Positions 1 to 7,413 of a DNA stretch of 8,984 bases are shown piece after piece. Where the stretch lies: assembly GCA_025361105.1 (NCBI GenBank), contig JANYAW010000377.1, positions 1-8,984 on the forward strand. Reading direction: 5' to 3'. A program made the position numbers and the translations under genes. The notes under the pieces were generated by a model. It saw only the letters and a program-made list of their open reading frames with translations, did no database searches and was not told the DNA's origin. Each line of letters starts with the position of its first letter. The first letter of the stretch is position 1. Origin of the DNA: Rhodocyclaceae bacterium (lineage in GTDB: Bacteria; Pseudomonadota; Gammaproteobacteria; Burkholderiales; Rhodocyclaceae).

Positions 1-1
1 T

Positions 2-952
2 GAAAATTCCGGTTTTGCTGTCTTCATTCCGCATGATTCCATAGCATTGCGTTTGCGCCATGAATTGCGCTTTGACGATTTTGTTTTCGCTCGTCAAATC
101 GTGCACCAGGCAGTGCTGGTCGATGCGATGCCGACAGGTGATCGAATCACCCCGCTGCTCGCCTGCATTCGCGAAAATTTCGATACGCGTTTCGGTGAAA
201 TATTGCTCGAAACTGCCGACACTAATGAGGCCAAGGAGCTCTCGGGATTTTTGAAAAAATTCGGCCCAGCGTTCGAAAGCGCCGCACGCAATGCCGGATT
301 TCTTGGTGGCGACAGTGCCGCACCACGCCTTCATGTGTTTTTCCTAAGCTCTGCCGCCGCATGGGTCGGAACCAGTGATCCGGGCAATGCGTCACTGTGG
401 CACATGGGCATCCCGCGCTTGAAATTGCCACGCGGCGCGCCTTCGCGTTCGACACAAAAATTGGCCGAGGCTTTGGGTATTTTTCTGAGCGATAGTGAAC
501 GCGCAAGTTGGTTGCGCGAAGGCCGTACAGCGGTTGATCTGGGTGCTGCGCCGGGCGGCTGGACATGGCAGCTGGTGCATCACGGCTTGCATGTCACGGC
601 GATTGATAACGGTGCGCTTGATGCGGCTTTGCTGGCCAATCACCAAGTCGAACATTTACATGCGGATGGCTTTCATTGGCGACCCAAACATCCCGTCGAT
701 TGGGTGGTTTGCGACATGATAGAAAAGCCCGCACGGATTGCCAAGTTGATGGCGGATTGGCTGGCCGAAGGTCATGCGCAGCGCGCGATATTCAACCTAA
801 AACTGCCGATGAAAAAGCGGCGTGAGGAAGTGCTGGCCTGCCAAGCCCTGGTCGAACAACGCCTTGCCAACACCAAGTTCCAGTGGCGTGCCAAGCAGCT
901 TTATCACGACCGCGAAGAAGTCACCGTGTCGGTGTCACATCGATTACGTTAA
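2..952 (+). CDS. rlmM: RlmM, 23S rRNA 2'-O-ribose methyltransferase (5' partial)
   Basis: Cytoplasmic S-adenosylmethionine-dependent enzyme that in E. coli (YgdE/RlmM) methylates the ribose of C2498 in 23S rRNA. The frame is open to the window edge, so the true start lies upstream. The TTG at 47 is only the first internal start-like codon. About 316 residues are visible and E. coli RlmM has 366, so about 45-50 N-terminal residues (part of the THUMP-like region) are missing. Counting from base 2, I see the VADTNE-like segment (LETADTNEAKE, about 69-79), the SRST-K segment that opens the Rossmann methyltransferase domain (about 148-153), the SAM-binding motif AVDLGAAPGGWT (about 177-188), CDMIEKPA (237-244) and the catalytic NLKLPMKK (265-272). 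The C-terminal YHDREEVTV (301-309) is also near-identical to E. coli. The TAA stop lies inside the 3' end of the convergent ankyrin gene, and no terminator separates them. Identification is firm. Confidence 0.96.
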   Translation, partial: ENSGFAVFIPHDSIALRLRHELRFDDFVFARQIVHQAVLVDAMPTGDRITPLLACIRENFDTRFGEILLETADTNEAKELSGFLKKFGPAFESAARNAGFLGGDSAAPRLHVFFLSSAAAWVGTSDPGNASLWHMGIPRLKLPRGAPSRSTQKLAEALGIFLSDSERASWLREGRTAVDLGAAPGGWTWQLVHHGLHVTAIDNGALDAALLANHQVEHLHADGFHWRPKHPVDWVVCDMIEKPARIAKLMADWLAEGHAQRAIFNLKLPMKKRREEVLACQALVEQRLANTKFQWRAKQLYHDREEVTVSVSHRLR

Positions 953-1409
953 ATTCTTCCAGCCCGACAATGGCTTCATCGCCTAGCGCCAGCAATTCGC
1001 GCAATCCCTTGGGCGTGCCGGGCAGTTGCGCAATGTGGCGCGCTGTCATGCCATCCACGCGTGCCAACGTCACATCGGCACCCACCGCCATCAAAATCTC
1101 CACCGTCGACGCTTGGCCGTTAAGCACAGCCGATATAAGCGGCGTATTGCCGTCGTCATCTTGCACATCAATTAGCGAACCCGCGCCGATCAAAATCGCT
1201 ACGATGCCGCCGTGCCCTTCGGCCGCCGCAGCATGTAGCGGGCGCTGACGTTTTGAGCCAAAAACTTCCAGATTCGATCCAGCTTCACACATTACTTTGA
1301 CCGCCGCGATACAGCCACGCTGTGCAGCGATAAAGAGTGGCGGTCCCTCGTGCGAGAGCGTCGCTTCGGTCAGCGCAACGGTCACCCAGTCAGTGGCAGA
1401 AAATTCCAT
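921..1409 (-). CDS. Small ankyrin-repeat protein
   Basis: A 162-residue protein made almost entirely of ankyrin repeats, which are helix-turn-helix modules that bind partner proteins. Repeats run roughly over residues 22-53, 54-86 and 87-119, with a degenerate fourth from 120. Typical landmarks are RPLHAAAAEGH (56-66), GNTPLISAV (87-95) and GADV (110-113). I see no signal peptide or membrane segment, so it is probably cytoplasmic. I chose the ATG at 1407-1409 because AAGGAT lies about 6 bases upstream. The same frame continues upstream to another ATG at 1511, but that extension (CANDVAIRILECK...) has no ankyrin character. The 3' end overlaps the convergent rlmM by 32 bases. The partner and the biological role cannot be told from the sequence. 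Small stand-alone ankyrin proteins are scattered through proteobacterial genomes, some paired with catalases or toxins, but no such partner is adjacent here. Confidence 0.85.
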   Translation of the reverse strand: MEFSATDWVTVALTEATLSHEGPPLFIAAQRGCIAAVKVMCEAGSNLEVFGSKRQRPLHAAAAEGHGGIVAILIGAGSLIDVQDDDGNTPLISAVLNGQASTVEILMAVGADVTLARVDGMTARHIAQLPGTPKGLRELLALGDEAIVGLEEFNVIDVTPTR

Positions 1410-1574
1410 ATTCGTATCCTTGATTTTGCCCAGCGTCGCGATCAGCGTTGCAGCCGTTTTGCATTCTAGAATCCGAATAGCAACGTCATTCGCGCATAGC
1501 CGTCGCTGCACATTATTCTATGCAAGCCATACCTCTCTTGCGTAGACAAATCGTTTGCTCAATCAAGGTACTCC

Positions 1575-2456
1575 ATGGAAGCACTGCCTATCGGTTTTAT
1601 CGGCGCAGGCCGCGTCGCCAGCACTCTGGCCGGTATGCTGGAAGCTGCCGGGGAAAATGTGCTTGGTGTGTACAGCCGGCGTCAAAGCTCGTCGAATGCC
1701 TTGATTGGCAGATGCCGGAGTGTGCGTGCGTATGAAAGCGCCACGCAGCTGGTGGAAAATTGCCAGCTGATTTTTGTCACCGTGCCGGATTCGATGATAG
1801 AAGCAGTCGTCGAGGGCATAGGTTGGCGAACTGGACAATTTGTCGTTCATTGCAGCGCCGCCGGCGAGCTTGATTTGTTGCGTCATGCAAAAAATTGCGG
1901 CGCCGAAATCGGTGGCTTTCACCCTCTGCAAATTTTTTCCGACCCCGAGGTGGCGAGCAAACATCTAGTGGGAAGCAGTGTCGCCATCGAAGCATCTGGT
2001 GCATTGCAACTTCAGTTGTATCGTTTGGCAAACCTGCTAGAAATGACCCCACTGACGCTGCGCCCAGGTGCGCGGCTGGCCTATCACCTGGCCGGCAATT
2101 TTGCCGCCAGTAGCCTGCTGGCCTTGCTGGCCGAAGCGGAAAATCTATGGGAGGAATGTGGCTTCGTCCGTGAAACGGCTTTGCCGGCCTTGCTGCCGCT
2201 CTCGCTGGGGACGCTCGATTCTGCCCGTCGGCTGGGCCTTGCCAAAGCCGTCTCCGGTCCGGTGTCGCGTGGCGACAGTGCGACGCTGGTGCGACATCTT
2301 GAACTTGCCGCGCAAAGACCAGAGGGGGATGGCTTATATCGTGAAGTGCTGGCCAGACTAATTACGCTCGCCGAATCGTCGCAGCGACTTTCGGCGATCC
2401 AGCTTGAAGCGCTACGTGCCGCATTGACGCAGGTGAAAACGCCAGACTCTAGTTAG
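1575..2456 (+). CDS. Rossmann-fold NAD(P)-binding, DUF2520-family protein
   Basis: A 293-residue cytoplasmic protein of the 'Rossmann-like and DUF2520' family, related in fold to F420/NADP-dependent oxidoreductases and pyrroline-5-carboxylate reductase. The N-terminal dinucleotide-binding loop is GFIGAGRVAS (7-16). The end of the Rossmann domain is marked by FVTVPDSMI (67-75) and VHCSAAG (91-97). The DUF2520 helical domain carries the family signatures FHPLQIF (115-121), YHLAGNFAAS (170-179) and SGPVSRGD (227-234), where the last resembles the usual TGP-RGD. These intact motifs suggest an active oxidoreductase, but the substrate of the family is not established and I do not assign one. The ATG at 1575 has an AAGGT ribosome site 5 bases upstream. 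The gene is divergent from the ankyrin gene. Its last bases overlap, on the other strand, the stop of a decayed open frame (2449-2612). Length is normal for the family. Confidence 0.9.
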   Translation: MEALPIGFIGAGRVASTLAGMLEAAGENVLGVYSRRQSSSNALIGRCRSVRAYESATQLVENCQLIFVTVPDSMIEAVVEGIGWRTGQFVVHCSAAGELDLLRHAKNCGAEIGGFHPLQIFSDPEVASKHLVGSSVAIEASGALQLQLYRLANLLEMTPLTLRPGARLAYHLAGNFAASSLLALLAEAENLWEECGFVRETALPALLPLSLGTLDSARRLGLAKAVSGPVSRGDSATLVRHLELAAQRPEGDGLYREVLARLITLAESSQRLSAIQLEALRAALTQVKTPDSS

Positions 2457-2612
2457 TTTTGCCGCTATCGAGGTGCCGATCTATGCGTCGATCCGGAACC
2501 AGCCAGGCCAGCGCCATCAACACGTATCAGCTGATCGAGCGCCAAGCGAACCATAACGCGACAGCAATCCCGATGGTATGGATCAGTGGCGATGAATCCC
2601 TCGCCAAAGCTC
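2449..2612 (-). pseudogene. Probable decayed C-terminal end of a membrane protein
   Basis: Read on the minus strand, this frame gives a hydrophobic stretch TIGIAVALWFAWRSIS, an in-frame TGA (2527-2529), then YVLMALAWLVPDRRID followed by RHLDSGKTN and a TAG stop at 2449-2451. Two apparent membrane helices with a short charged tail containing a PDRRI-type motif look like the last helices of a transporter, for example an MFS permease. That family guess is inference from memory of such tails. The upstream side is lost, because the frame hits another stop at 2611-2613 and no start or ribosome site is visible. Its stop overlaps the end of the DUF2520 gene, the sort of tight convergent arrangement seen elsewhere in the window, which supports a once-real gene. 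It could instead be chance hydrophobic reading in non-coding DNA. Confidence 0.35.
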
Positions 2613-2646
2613 ATAAGGTCGATCTTGCCAACAGGCAACTATGACG

Positions 2647-2679
2647 ACCGGACAGTTGTCGTGGTACAGAACCGGACAG
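2647..2679. repeat. Spaced direct repeat ACCGGACAG, possible insertion-element remnant
   Basis: The nine-base word ACCGGACAG occurs at 2647-2655 and again at 2671-2679, exactly 24 bases apart start to start. The first copy sits inside a small inverted repeat, ACGAC (2644-2648) with GTCGT (2658-2662). Read on the minus strand the words are CTGTCCGGT, reminiscent of the terminal repeats of some insertion sequences that carry repeated end motifs. No transposase frame is recognisable nearby, so this is at most a scar. The stretch lies between the decayed membrane-protein frame and the toxin-antitoxin promoter, and I see nothing else in 2613-2712. Confidence 0.3.
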
Positions 2680-2712
2680 ATCATTAACTCGTAACACTTG
2701 GGTCATCATCAT

Positions 2713-2741
2713 TTGCCGTATTGTTTTGAATGAATTACAAT
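2713..2741 (+). promoter_or_regulatory. Promoter of the dinJ-yafQ type operon
   Basis: A -35 like TTGCCG (2713-2718) and a -10 TACAAT (2736-2741) are separated by an ideal 17-base spacer, about 30 bases ahead of the antitoxin start. The -10 lies within the palindrome at 2734-2746, so repressor bound there would block RNA polymerase. This is a reading by eye. Confidence 0.65.
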
Positions 2742-2746
2742 GTAAT
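2734..2746. promoter_or_regulatory. Palindromic operator for the antitoxin
   Basis: ATTACA-A-TGTAAT is a perfect 6-bp inverted repeat around one central base and covers the -10 hexamer. DinJ/RelB-type antitoxins have ribbon-helix-helix DNA-binding domains and repress their own operons, more tightly with toxin bound. Position and symmetry fit such autoregulation, but binding here is inferred. Confidence 0.6.
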
Positions 2747-2771
2747 ACATTACTCATGAGGAGAAGCGATC

Positions 2772-3035
2772 ATGGCTGCGAATCAACTTGTTCAGGCGCG
2801 TATCGACGGAGCTGTCAAAGAGGAAGCGGCCTCTGTGTTGGCCGCTATGGGTCTTACCGTTTCCGATGCCGTGCGATTAATGCTGACCCGTGTTGCGCGC
2901 GAGCACGCCTTGCCATTCGATCCACTAATACCGAATGCCAAGACGATCAAGGCGATGAAGGAAGCTCGCAAGGGTGGTCTGCCACGATTCGACAGCGTGC
3001 AGGCTCTCATGGCCGATCTGCATGCGGACGATTGA
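2772..3035 (+). CDS. dinJ: RelB/DinJ-family antitoxin
   Basis: An 87-residue antitoxin that neutralises the YafQ-type toxin encoded immediately downstream and represses the operon. Residues about 4-45 form a ribbon-helix-helix domain: the beta strand LVQARIDGAVKEEA, then helices AASVLAAMGLTVSDAV and RLMLTRVAREHALPF. The DinJ-family signature VSDAVRLMLTRVA is clear. The C-terminal half (NAKTIKAMKEARKG, then RFDSVQALMADL) is the flexible toxin-wrapping region. The ATG at 2772 has a strong GAGGAG ribosome site (2758-2763) 8 bases upstream. The last 14 bases overlap the toxin start, which is the usual translational coupling that keeps antitoxin in excess. A promoter and palindromic operator precede it. 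It sits in an accessory stretch between a decayed gene and phage-type genes, consistent with horizontal acquisition. Symbol assigned by family resemblance. Confidence 0.92.
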   Translation: MAANQLVQARIDGAVKEEAASVLAAMGLTVSDAVRLMLTRVAREHALPFDPLIPNAKTIKAMKEARKGGLPRFDSVQALMADLHADD

Positions 3036-3303
3036 GCGTACCAGCCAGTTCAAGCGCGACTACAAGCGCGAGGCAAAAGGCCAGCACCGCGCTACGCTCG
3101 ATGCCGATCTGATGCCGGTATTCACCGCCTTGGCCAATGATCAACCGCTTGGCCAGCACTATCGTGACCATGCCCTCACCGGTAACTGGAAGGATTATCG
3201 TGACTGTCACATCAAGCCCGACCTGATCCTGATATACCAGAAGCCGGACAATGCCATCATGCGGCTTGTGCGACTCGGATCACACAGCGAACTCGGCTTG
3301 TAG
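3022..3303 (+). CDS. yafQ: YafQ-type mRNA interferase toxin
   Basis: A 93-residue RelE-superfamily toxin. E. coli YafQ binds the ribosome and cuts mRNA at the A site. The start is the ATG at 3022, overlapping the antitoxin end. The same frame is open upstream, but only from 3022 does the protein begin like YafQ (MRTIERTSQFKRDYKRE). The residues that matter in E. coli YafQ align without a gap: H50, D61, H63 and D67, then the final histidine at 88 (87 in E. coli, after a one-residue shift). HALTGNWKDYRD (50-61) and DLILIY (67-72) are the core motifs. E. coli W68 is leucine here, which I believe other family members tolerate. The toxin appears intact and probably active. Expression depends on the upstream promoter, which is repressed by the antitoxin-toxin complex. 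The CCCTCAG hairpin at 3337-3350 may end the transcript. Confidence 0.92.
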   Translation: MRTIERTSQFKRDYKREAKGQHRATLDADLMPVFTALANDQPLGQHYRDHALTGNWKDYRDCHIKPDLILIYQKPDNAIMRLVRLGSHSELGL

Positions 3304-3336
3304 GCTTATAGACTGTCTGGCCAGTAAAACCAAATA

Positions 3337-3350
3337 CCCTCAGCTGAGGG
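3337..3350. terminator. Hairpin downstream of the toxin-antitoxin operon
   Basis: CCCTCAGCTGAGGG is a perfect 14-base palindrome that can form a five-pair stem with an AGCT loop. It is followed by a pyrimidine-rich CATTCTTCTCT on the plus strand. On the minus strand it is followed by TATTTGGTTTT. It lies 34 bases after the toxin stop. Neither side has a pure U tract, so termination is plausible but weak. A protein-binding palindrome is the alternative. Confidence 0.45.
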
Positions 3351-3428
3351 CATTCTTCTCTGATTGTTTAGTTGGTGTCACTGCGAATTGACTTACCTAC
3401 TGATGCACCTCACTACTGAAACCACACC

Positions 3429-3911
3429 ATGAAAACATTATTCCTCGGTCTGTTCCTGTTCGCGATTGCCATGCTTTACGTCAAATCGAAGCAGGGAAAA
3501 TCCACCACCAACCTGCCTAAGTTCTTCCCCAAAAATCCGCTCTCGGATCCAGAACAAGTGCTGTTTCACCGTTTGGAAGCTGCATTGCCAAAACATATTG
3601 TGCTGGCTCAAGTGCAACTGACACAGTTCATCAGCATCAAGCGGGGTCCGCTTTACAAAAGTTGGTTCAACAAAATCAGCCAGAAAAACGTCGACTTTCT
3701 GGTTTGCGCTCACGACTTCTCGATTACCGCTGCCATCGAGCTCGACGACAGATCGCACGATTCGGTTAAACGCAAGTTGGATGACACCAACAAAACCACG
3801 GCAATCAATGCAGCCGGAATCGAGCTTGTGCGCTGGCGCGTCAATGCCTTGCCTAGCATTGAGGAAATTCAAGCTAGGTTCGATGAACTCTCGAATAATC
3901 GGCAACAATGA
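3429..3911 (+). CDS. Membrane-anchored DUF2726-domain protein (nuclease-like fold)
   Basis: A 160-residue protein. Residues 3-18 (TLFLGLFLFAIAMLYV) form one N-terminal membrane helix or uncleaved signal anchor, followed by a basic linker. Residues about 38-155 match my knowledge of DUF2726: SDPEQVLFHRLEAAL (39-53), a strand VLAQVQL (58-64), NVDFLV (87-92), AAIELDDRSHD (101-111) and INAAGIELVRWRV (126-138). The order E42...D89...E104-L-D106 resembles a PD-(D/E)XK nuclease core, although the third position has D106 where lysine is usual, so catalysis is uncertain. The biochemical role of the family is not established to my knowledge. The ribosome site before 3429 is poor. The only other in-frame ATG nearby (codon 15, 3471) also lacks one and would lose most of the anchor, so I kept 3429. 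It is flanked by a toxin-antitoxin pair and a phage-type gene. Confidence 0.8.
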   Translation: MKTLFLGLFLFAIAMLYVKSKQGKSTTNLPKFFPKNPLSDPEQVLFHRLEAALPKHIVLAQVQLTQFISIKRGPLYKSWFNKISQKNVDFLVCAHDFSITAAIELDDRSHDSVKRKLDDTNKTTAINAAGIELVRWRVNALPSIEEIQARFDELSNNRQQ

Positions 3912-3995
3912 CATTTGTTTTCTCTTGACGGTGGCCGCACTTAGAGGCGCAGTGGCGAACGGTTTGCAAAAATGCGAATGTCAAGGAAATCCAAA

Positions 3996-4286
3996 ATGGA
4001 CTTAAGAGCTTACATCGCAAGAGCAGAAAAAATAACGCAAAGCAGCCAATCGCTGGCTGAGCTAATTGGCGTTAGACCGCAGGAACTAAGCAGCGCAAAG
4101 AAAGGCGCGCGCGGCCTACCAACCGTCGCATGCGGGAAGCTCGCCGACTTGATCGGCGAATCGCATTGGACGGTGCAATGCGCGTCCGAAGTCCTCACCG
4201 AGAAAGATGAAGAGAAGCGAAATTATTTGTTGGATTTTGTGATGGGCACGACAAGGAAACATGCGACATTAAAAACTAGAATCTGA
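3996..4286 (+). CDS. Small phage-type HTH (DUF3693/Cro-like) protein
   Basis: A 96-residue soluble protein. The first 60 or so residues, from DLRAYIARAEKITQ through SLAELIGVRPQELSSAKKG to GKLADLIG, read like a helix-turn-helix of the Cro/DUF3693 type found in phages. That pattern is a helix that picks a tolerant 'recognise and stop' turn (LIGVRPQELS), a Gly-rich link, then the LPT-ACGKLADLIGES helix. The remaining tail (EVLTEKDEEKRNYLLDFV) is charged. Its likely role is DNA binding or regulation of a prophage or satellite element; the target is unknown. I chose the ATG at 3996 because AAGGA (3983-3987) lies 8 bases upstream. The in-frame ATGs at 3972 and 3978 would place that ribosome site inside the gene. 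There is no integrase or structural phage gene nearby, so it may be a remnant or a stand-alone cargo gene. It ends 5 bases before a strong terminator. Confidence 0.65.
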   Translation: MDLRAYIARAEKITQSSQSLAELIGVRPQELSSAKKGARGLPTVACGKLADLIGESHWTVQCASEVLTEKDEEKRNYLLDFVMGTTRKHATLKTRI

Positions 4287-4291
4287 AAAGC

Positions 4292-4318
4292 AAAAACGCG
4301 ACTTGCGTCGCGTTTTTT
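4292..4318. terminator. Bidirectional intrinsic terminator
   Basis: An 11-bp perfect stem, AAAAACGCGAC (4292-4302) with GTCGCGTTTTT (4307-4317), closes a TTGC loop and is followed by T through 4318. Because the left arm begins with A5, the minus-strand copy also ends in a T run (GTTTTTGCTTTT). It can therefore end both the HTH gene transcript from the left and the tRNA-Ser transcript from the right. Confidence 0.88.
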
Positions 4319-4476
4319 ACGTCGAGATTTTTGCGAAAAATGGGTTTTTCTACAGCTTCAACCTTGGCACTAACCGCATTTGCGCCAACCTTGACAGCGT
4401 CCAACTGGTTCGCACCCTGTTCTCGTTTTCGCCGAATCGGCGTAGTCAGACGCGGCTGGCGCTACGGACGACTGGA

Positions 4477-4566
4477 TGGCGGAGAGGGTGGGATTCGAAC
4501 CCACGGATGCCTTGCGACATCGCCTGATTTCGAGTCAGGTACATTCGACCACTCTGCCACCTCTCC
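4477..4566 (-). tRNA. serU: tRNA-Ser (anticodon CGA)
   Basis: A class II tRNA with the long variable arm typical of serine. On the minus strand the 5' acceptor strand GGAGAGG pairs fully with CCTCTCC near the 3' end, followed by discriminator G and an encoded CCA (4477-4479). The anticodon stem CCTGA/TCAGG holds the loop CTCGAAA, giving anticodon CGA, which reads UCG. The variable arm CGATGTCGCAAGGCATC forms its own hairpin. The T arm contains GGGTTCGAATCCC. The D region has GGCAGAGTGGTCGAATG. The enzyme that charges this tRNA, SerS, is encoded 1.6 kb away on the same strand. Accessory genes lie directly beyond its 3' end, as is common because tRNA 3' ends are integration sites. The symbol follows the E. 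coli CGA isoacceptor and is tentative. Confidence 0.96.
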
Positions 4567-4577
4567 GCTGGGCGCGA

Positions 4578-4583
4578 ATTATA
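4578..4583 (-). promoter_or_regulatory. -10 element of the tRNA-Ser promoter
   Basis: On the minus strand a perfect TATAAT lies 11 bases before the mature tRNA 5' end, so transcription would start only a few bases upstream of it. It is followed by a GC-rich discriminator (TCGCGCCC), as in stringently controlled stable-RNA promoters. The best -35 is a poor TGTCCA with a 16-base spacer. Confidence 0.65.
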
Positions 4584-6117
4584 GCGGGGCATTGTGAATT
4601 GGACACGATAAGATGCATTGCCTACGCTGTCCATACATCCTTGTGCAGTGCTATCAGCGACCATTTTTGAATTGGCCCATGAATTTGTCTATTCGACTAC
4701 TTGCCAGTGGATTGATGTGCCTTGCGCTCGCGGCGTGTCAGCGATTGGAAGCGCCTGATCGCGAAGGCGTGCTGGTCGTCGCCTTGATGGCCGAGCCGTC
4801 GTATCAGCTTTCGGACGGGACACAGGCCGAAGGATTTACACAAGATTTCGTGCGTTTGTTTGCCAAAAAATTGGGCGTTCCGGTGCGCTTCCATATCGCC
4901 GCCGATGCGGCAGAATTGGCCGAGTTGGCTTTGCAAGGTCGCGTGCATATGGCGGTGTATTTGGATGCCGGGCCGACGACCAAGGAGTTGAGTTTTTCAG
5001 TGACCTTGGGCAATCGGCCATTGTGGGTGGTTCAACATAGTGACTTGGTTGGGCCGCAATCGTTGTCGGAACTCGACGGTCGGGAAATTCATGCGCCGAT
5101 TGGTTCGGCAGCAGCGCAGGCCTTGTTGTCGTTAGCGCCGAATGTGCAGCCAAAAGTGATAGAAGTTCGCGATCACAATGAGATGGAAATTTTGCAGTGG
5201 CTGAACGAAGATCGTATTGCGCTGGCGGCGGTCGATGAACTTTATTTGCGTTTGGCGGCGAATCTTTATCCTGAGCTGGAAGCCGTCGTTCGTCTGCCCG
5301 GTAGCCGGGATTTTCGCTGGGCCTTCGCGCCGGTATATGGCAAGGATTTGCTCGAGATGGCGAATCAATTCATCACTGAATCGGAAAAAAATGGCGTGCT
5401 GCCTCGTCTGCGCGACCGCCATTTTGGCTACGTAAGACGCATCGATGCTGACGGCTTGCAAACCTTTATTGATGATTCCAAAAGCATATTGCCGCGCTAT
5501 CGGCATCAGTTTCAATTGGCGCAGGAAATTACTGGACTGGACTGGCGTTTGATTGCCGCGCTGGCCTACCAGGAATCAAAATGGGATCCGCAGGCGACCT
5601 CAATGACCAGCGTACGCGGCATGATGATGTTGACCGAAGACACGGCCGATGCCTTGCATGTGGACAATCGCCTGGACGCGATGCAAAGTATTCGCGGTGG
5701 CGCGCGCTATTTGGTGCAGTTGATGGAGCAACTGCCGCCCAGTGTGGTTGATCCTGATCGACTTTGGTTGGCGCTGGCTGCCTACAATTTAGGCATGGGA
5801 CATATGAATGGCGGGCGGGCAATTGCGCTCAAGTTGAACAAAAATCCTGACTCGTGGTTCGACATGAAATCGGTCTTGCCCTTGATGTCGCAACCGGCTT
5901 ATTACGAGCGCTTGAAAAGTGGTCGTGCGCGCGGTGGCGAGGCGGTGATATTGGTAGAAAACGTGCGCAGCTATTACAGCTTGCTGGCGCATCTGGAGCC
6001 TGCGCATGTGCCGATGTTGAGCGTTACGCCGACGGCGAAATTGAATACAAAAATTCCGTCCGCTGGTGCGGCCGCAGTTACGTCAGTTGGTGCTGGCGAT
6101 ACGCCGTCGCGAATTCC

Positions 6118-7404
<1,287 letters not shown>

Positions 7405-7413
7405 TTTGAAAAC

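Noticed and set aside
2459..2644. Plus-strand frame of 61 codons after the DUF2520 gene
   Set aside because: No ribosome site, no recognisable family and unlike its neighbours; it is the complement of the decayed minus-strand frame.
3438..3914. Long minus-strand frame opposite the DUF2726 gene
   Set aside because: A shadow of the plus-strand gene, which has a clear family match; the reverse reading matches nothing I know.
4335..4350. AT-rich inverted repeat GAAAAA-TGGG-TTTTTC
   Set aside because: Stem is only A:T-rich with no following U tract, and a far better terminator lies 20-40 bases away.
4279..4461. Stop-free minus-strand frame reading NQLDAVKVGANAVSAKVEA and onward, faintly phasin-like
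   Set aside because: No ATG or ribosome site, it runs straight through the terminator hairpin, and I recognise no family. Probably chance, since the plus strand is equally open here.
4613..4678. Upstream extension of the mltF frame to an earlier ATG
   Set aside because: It would place 22 residues before a textbook lipoprotein signal peptide, and it has no ribosome site.
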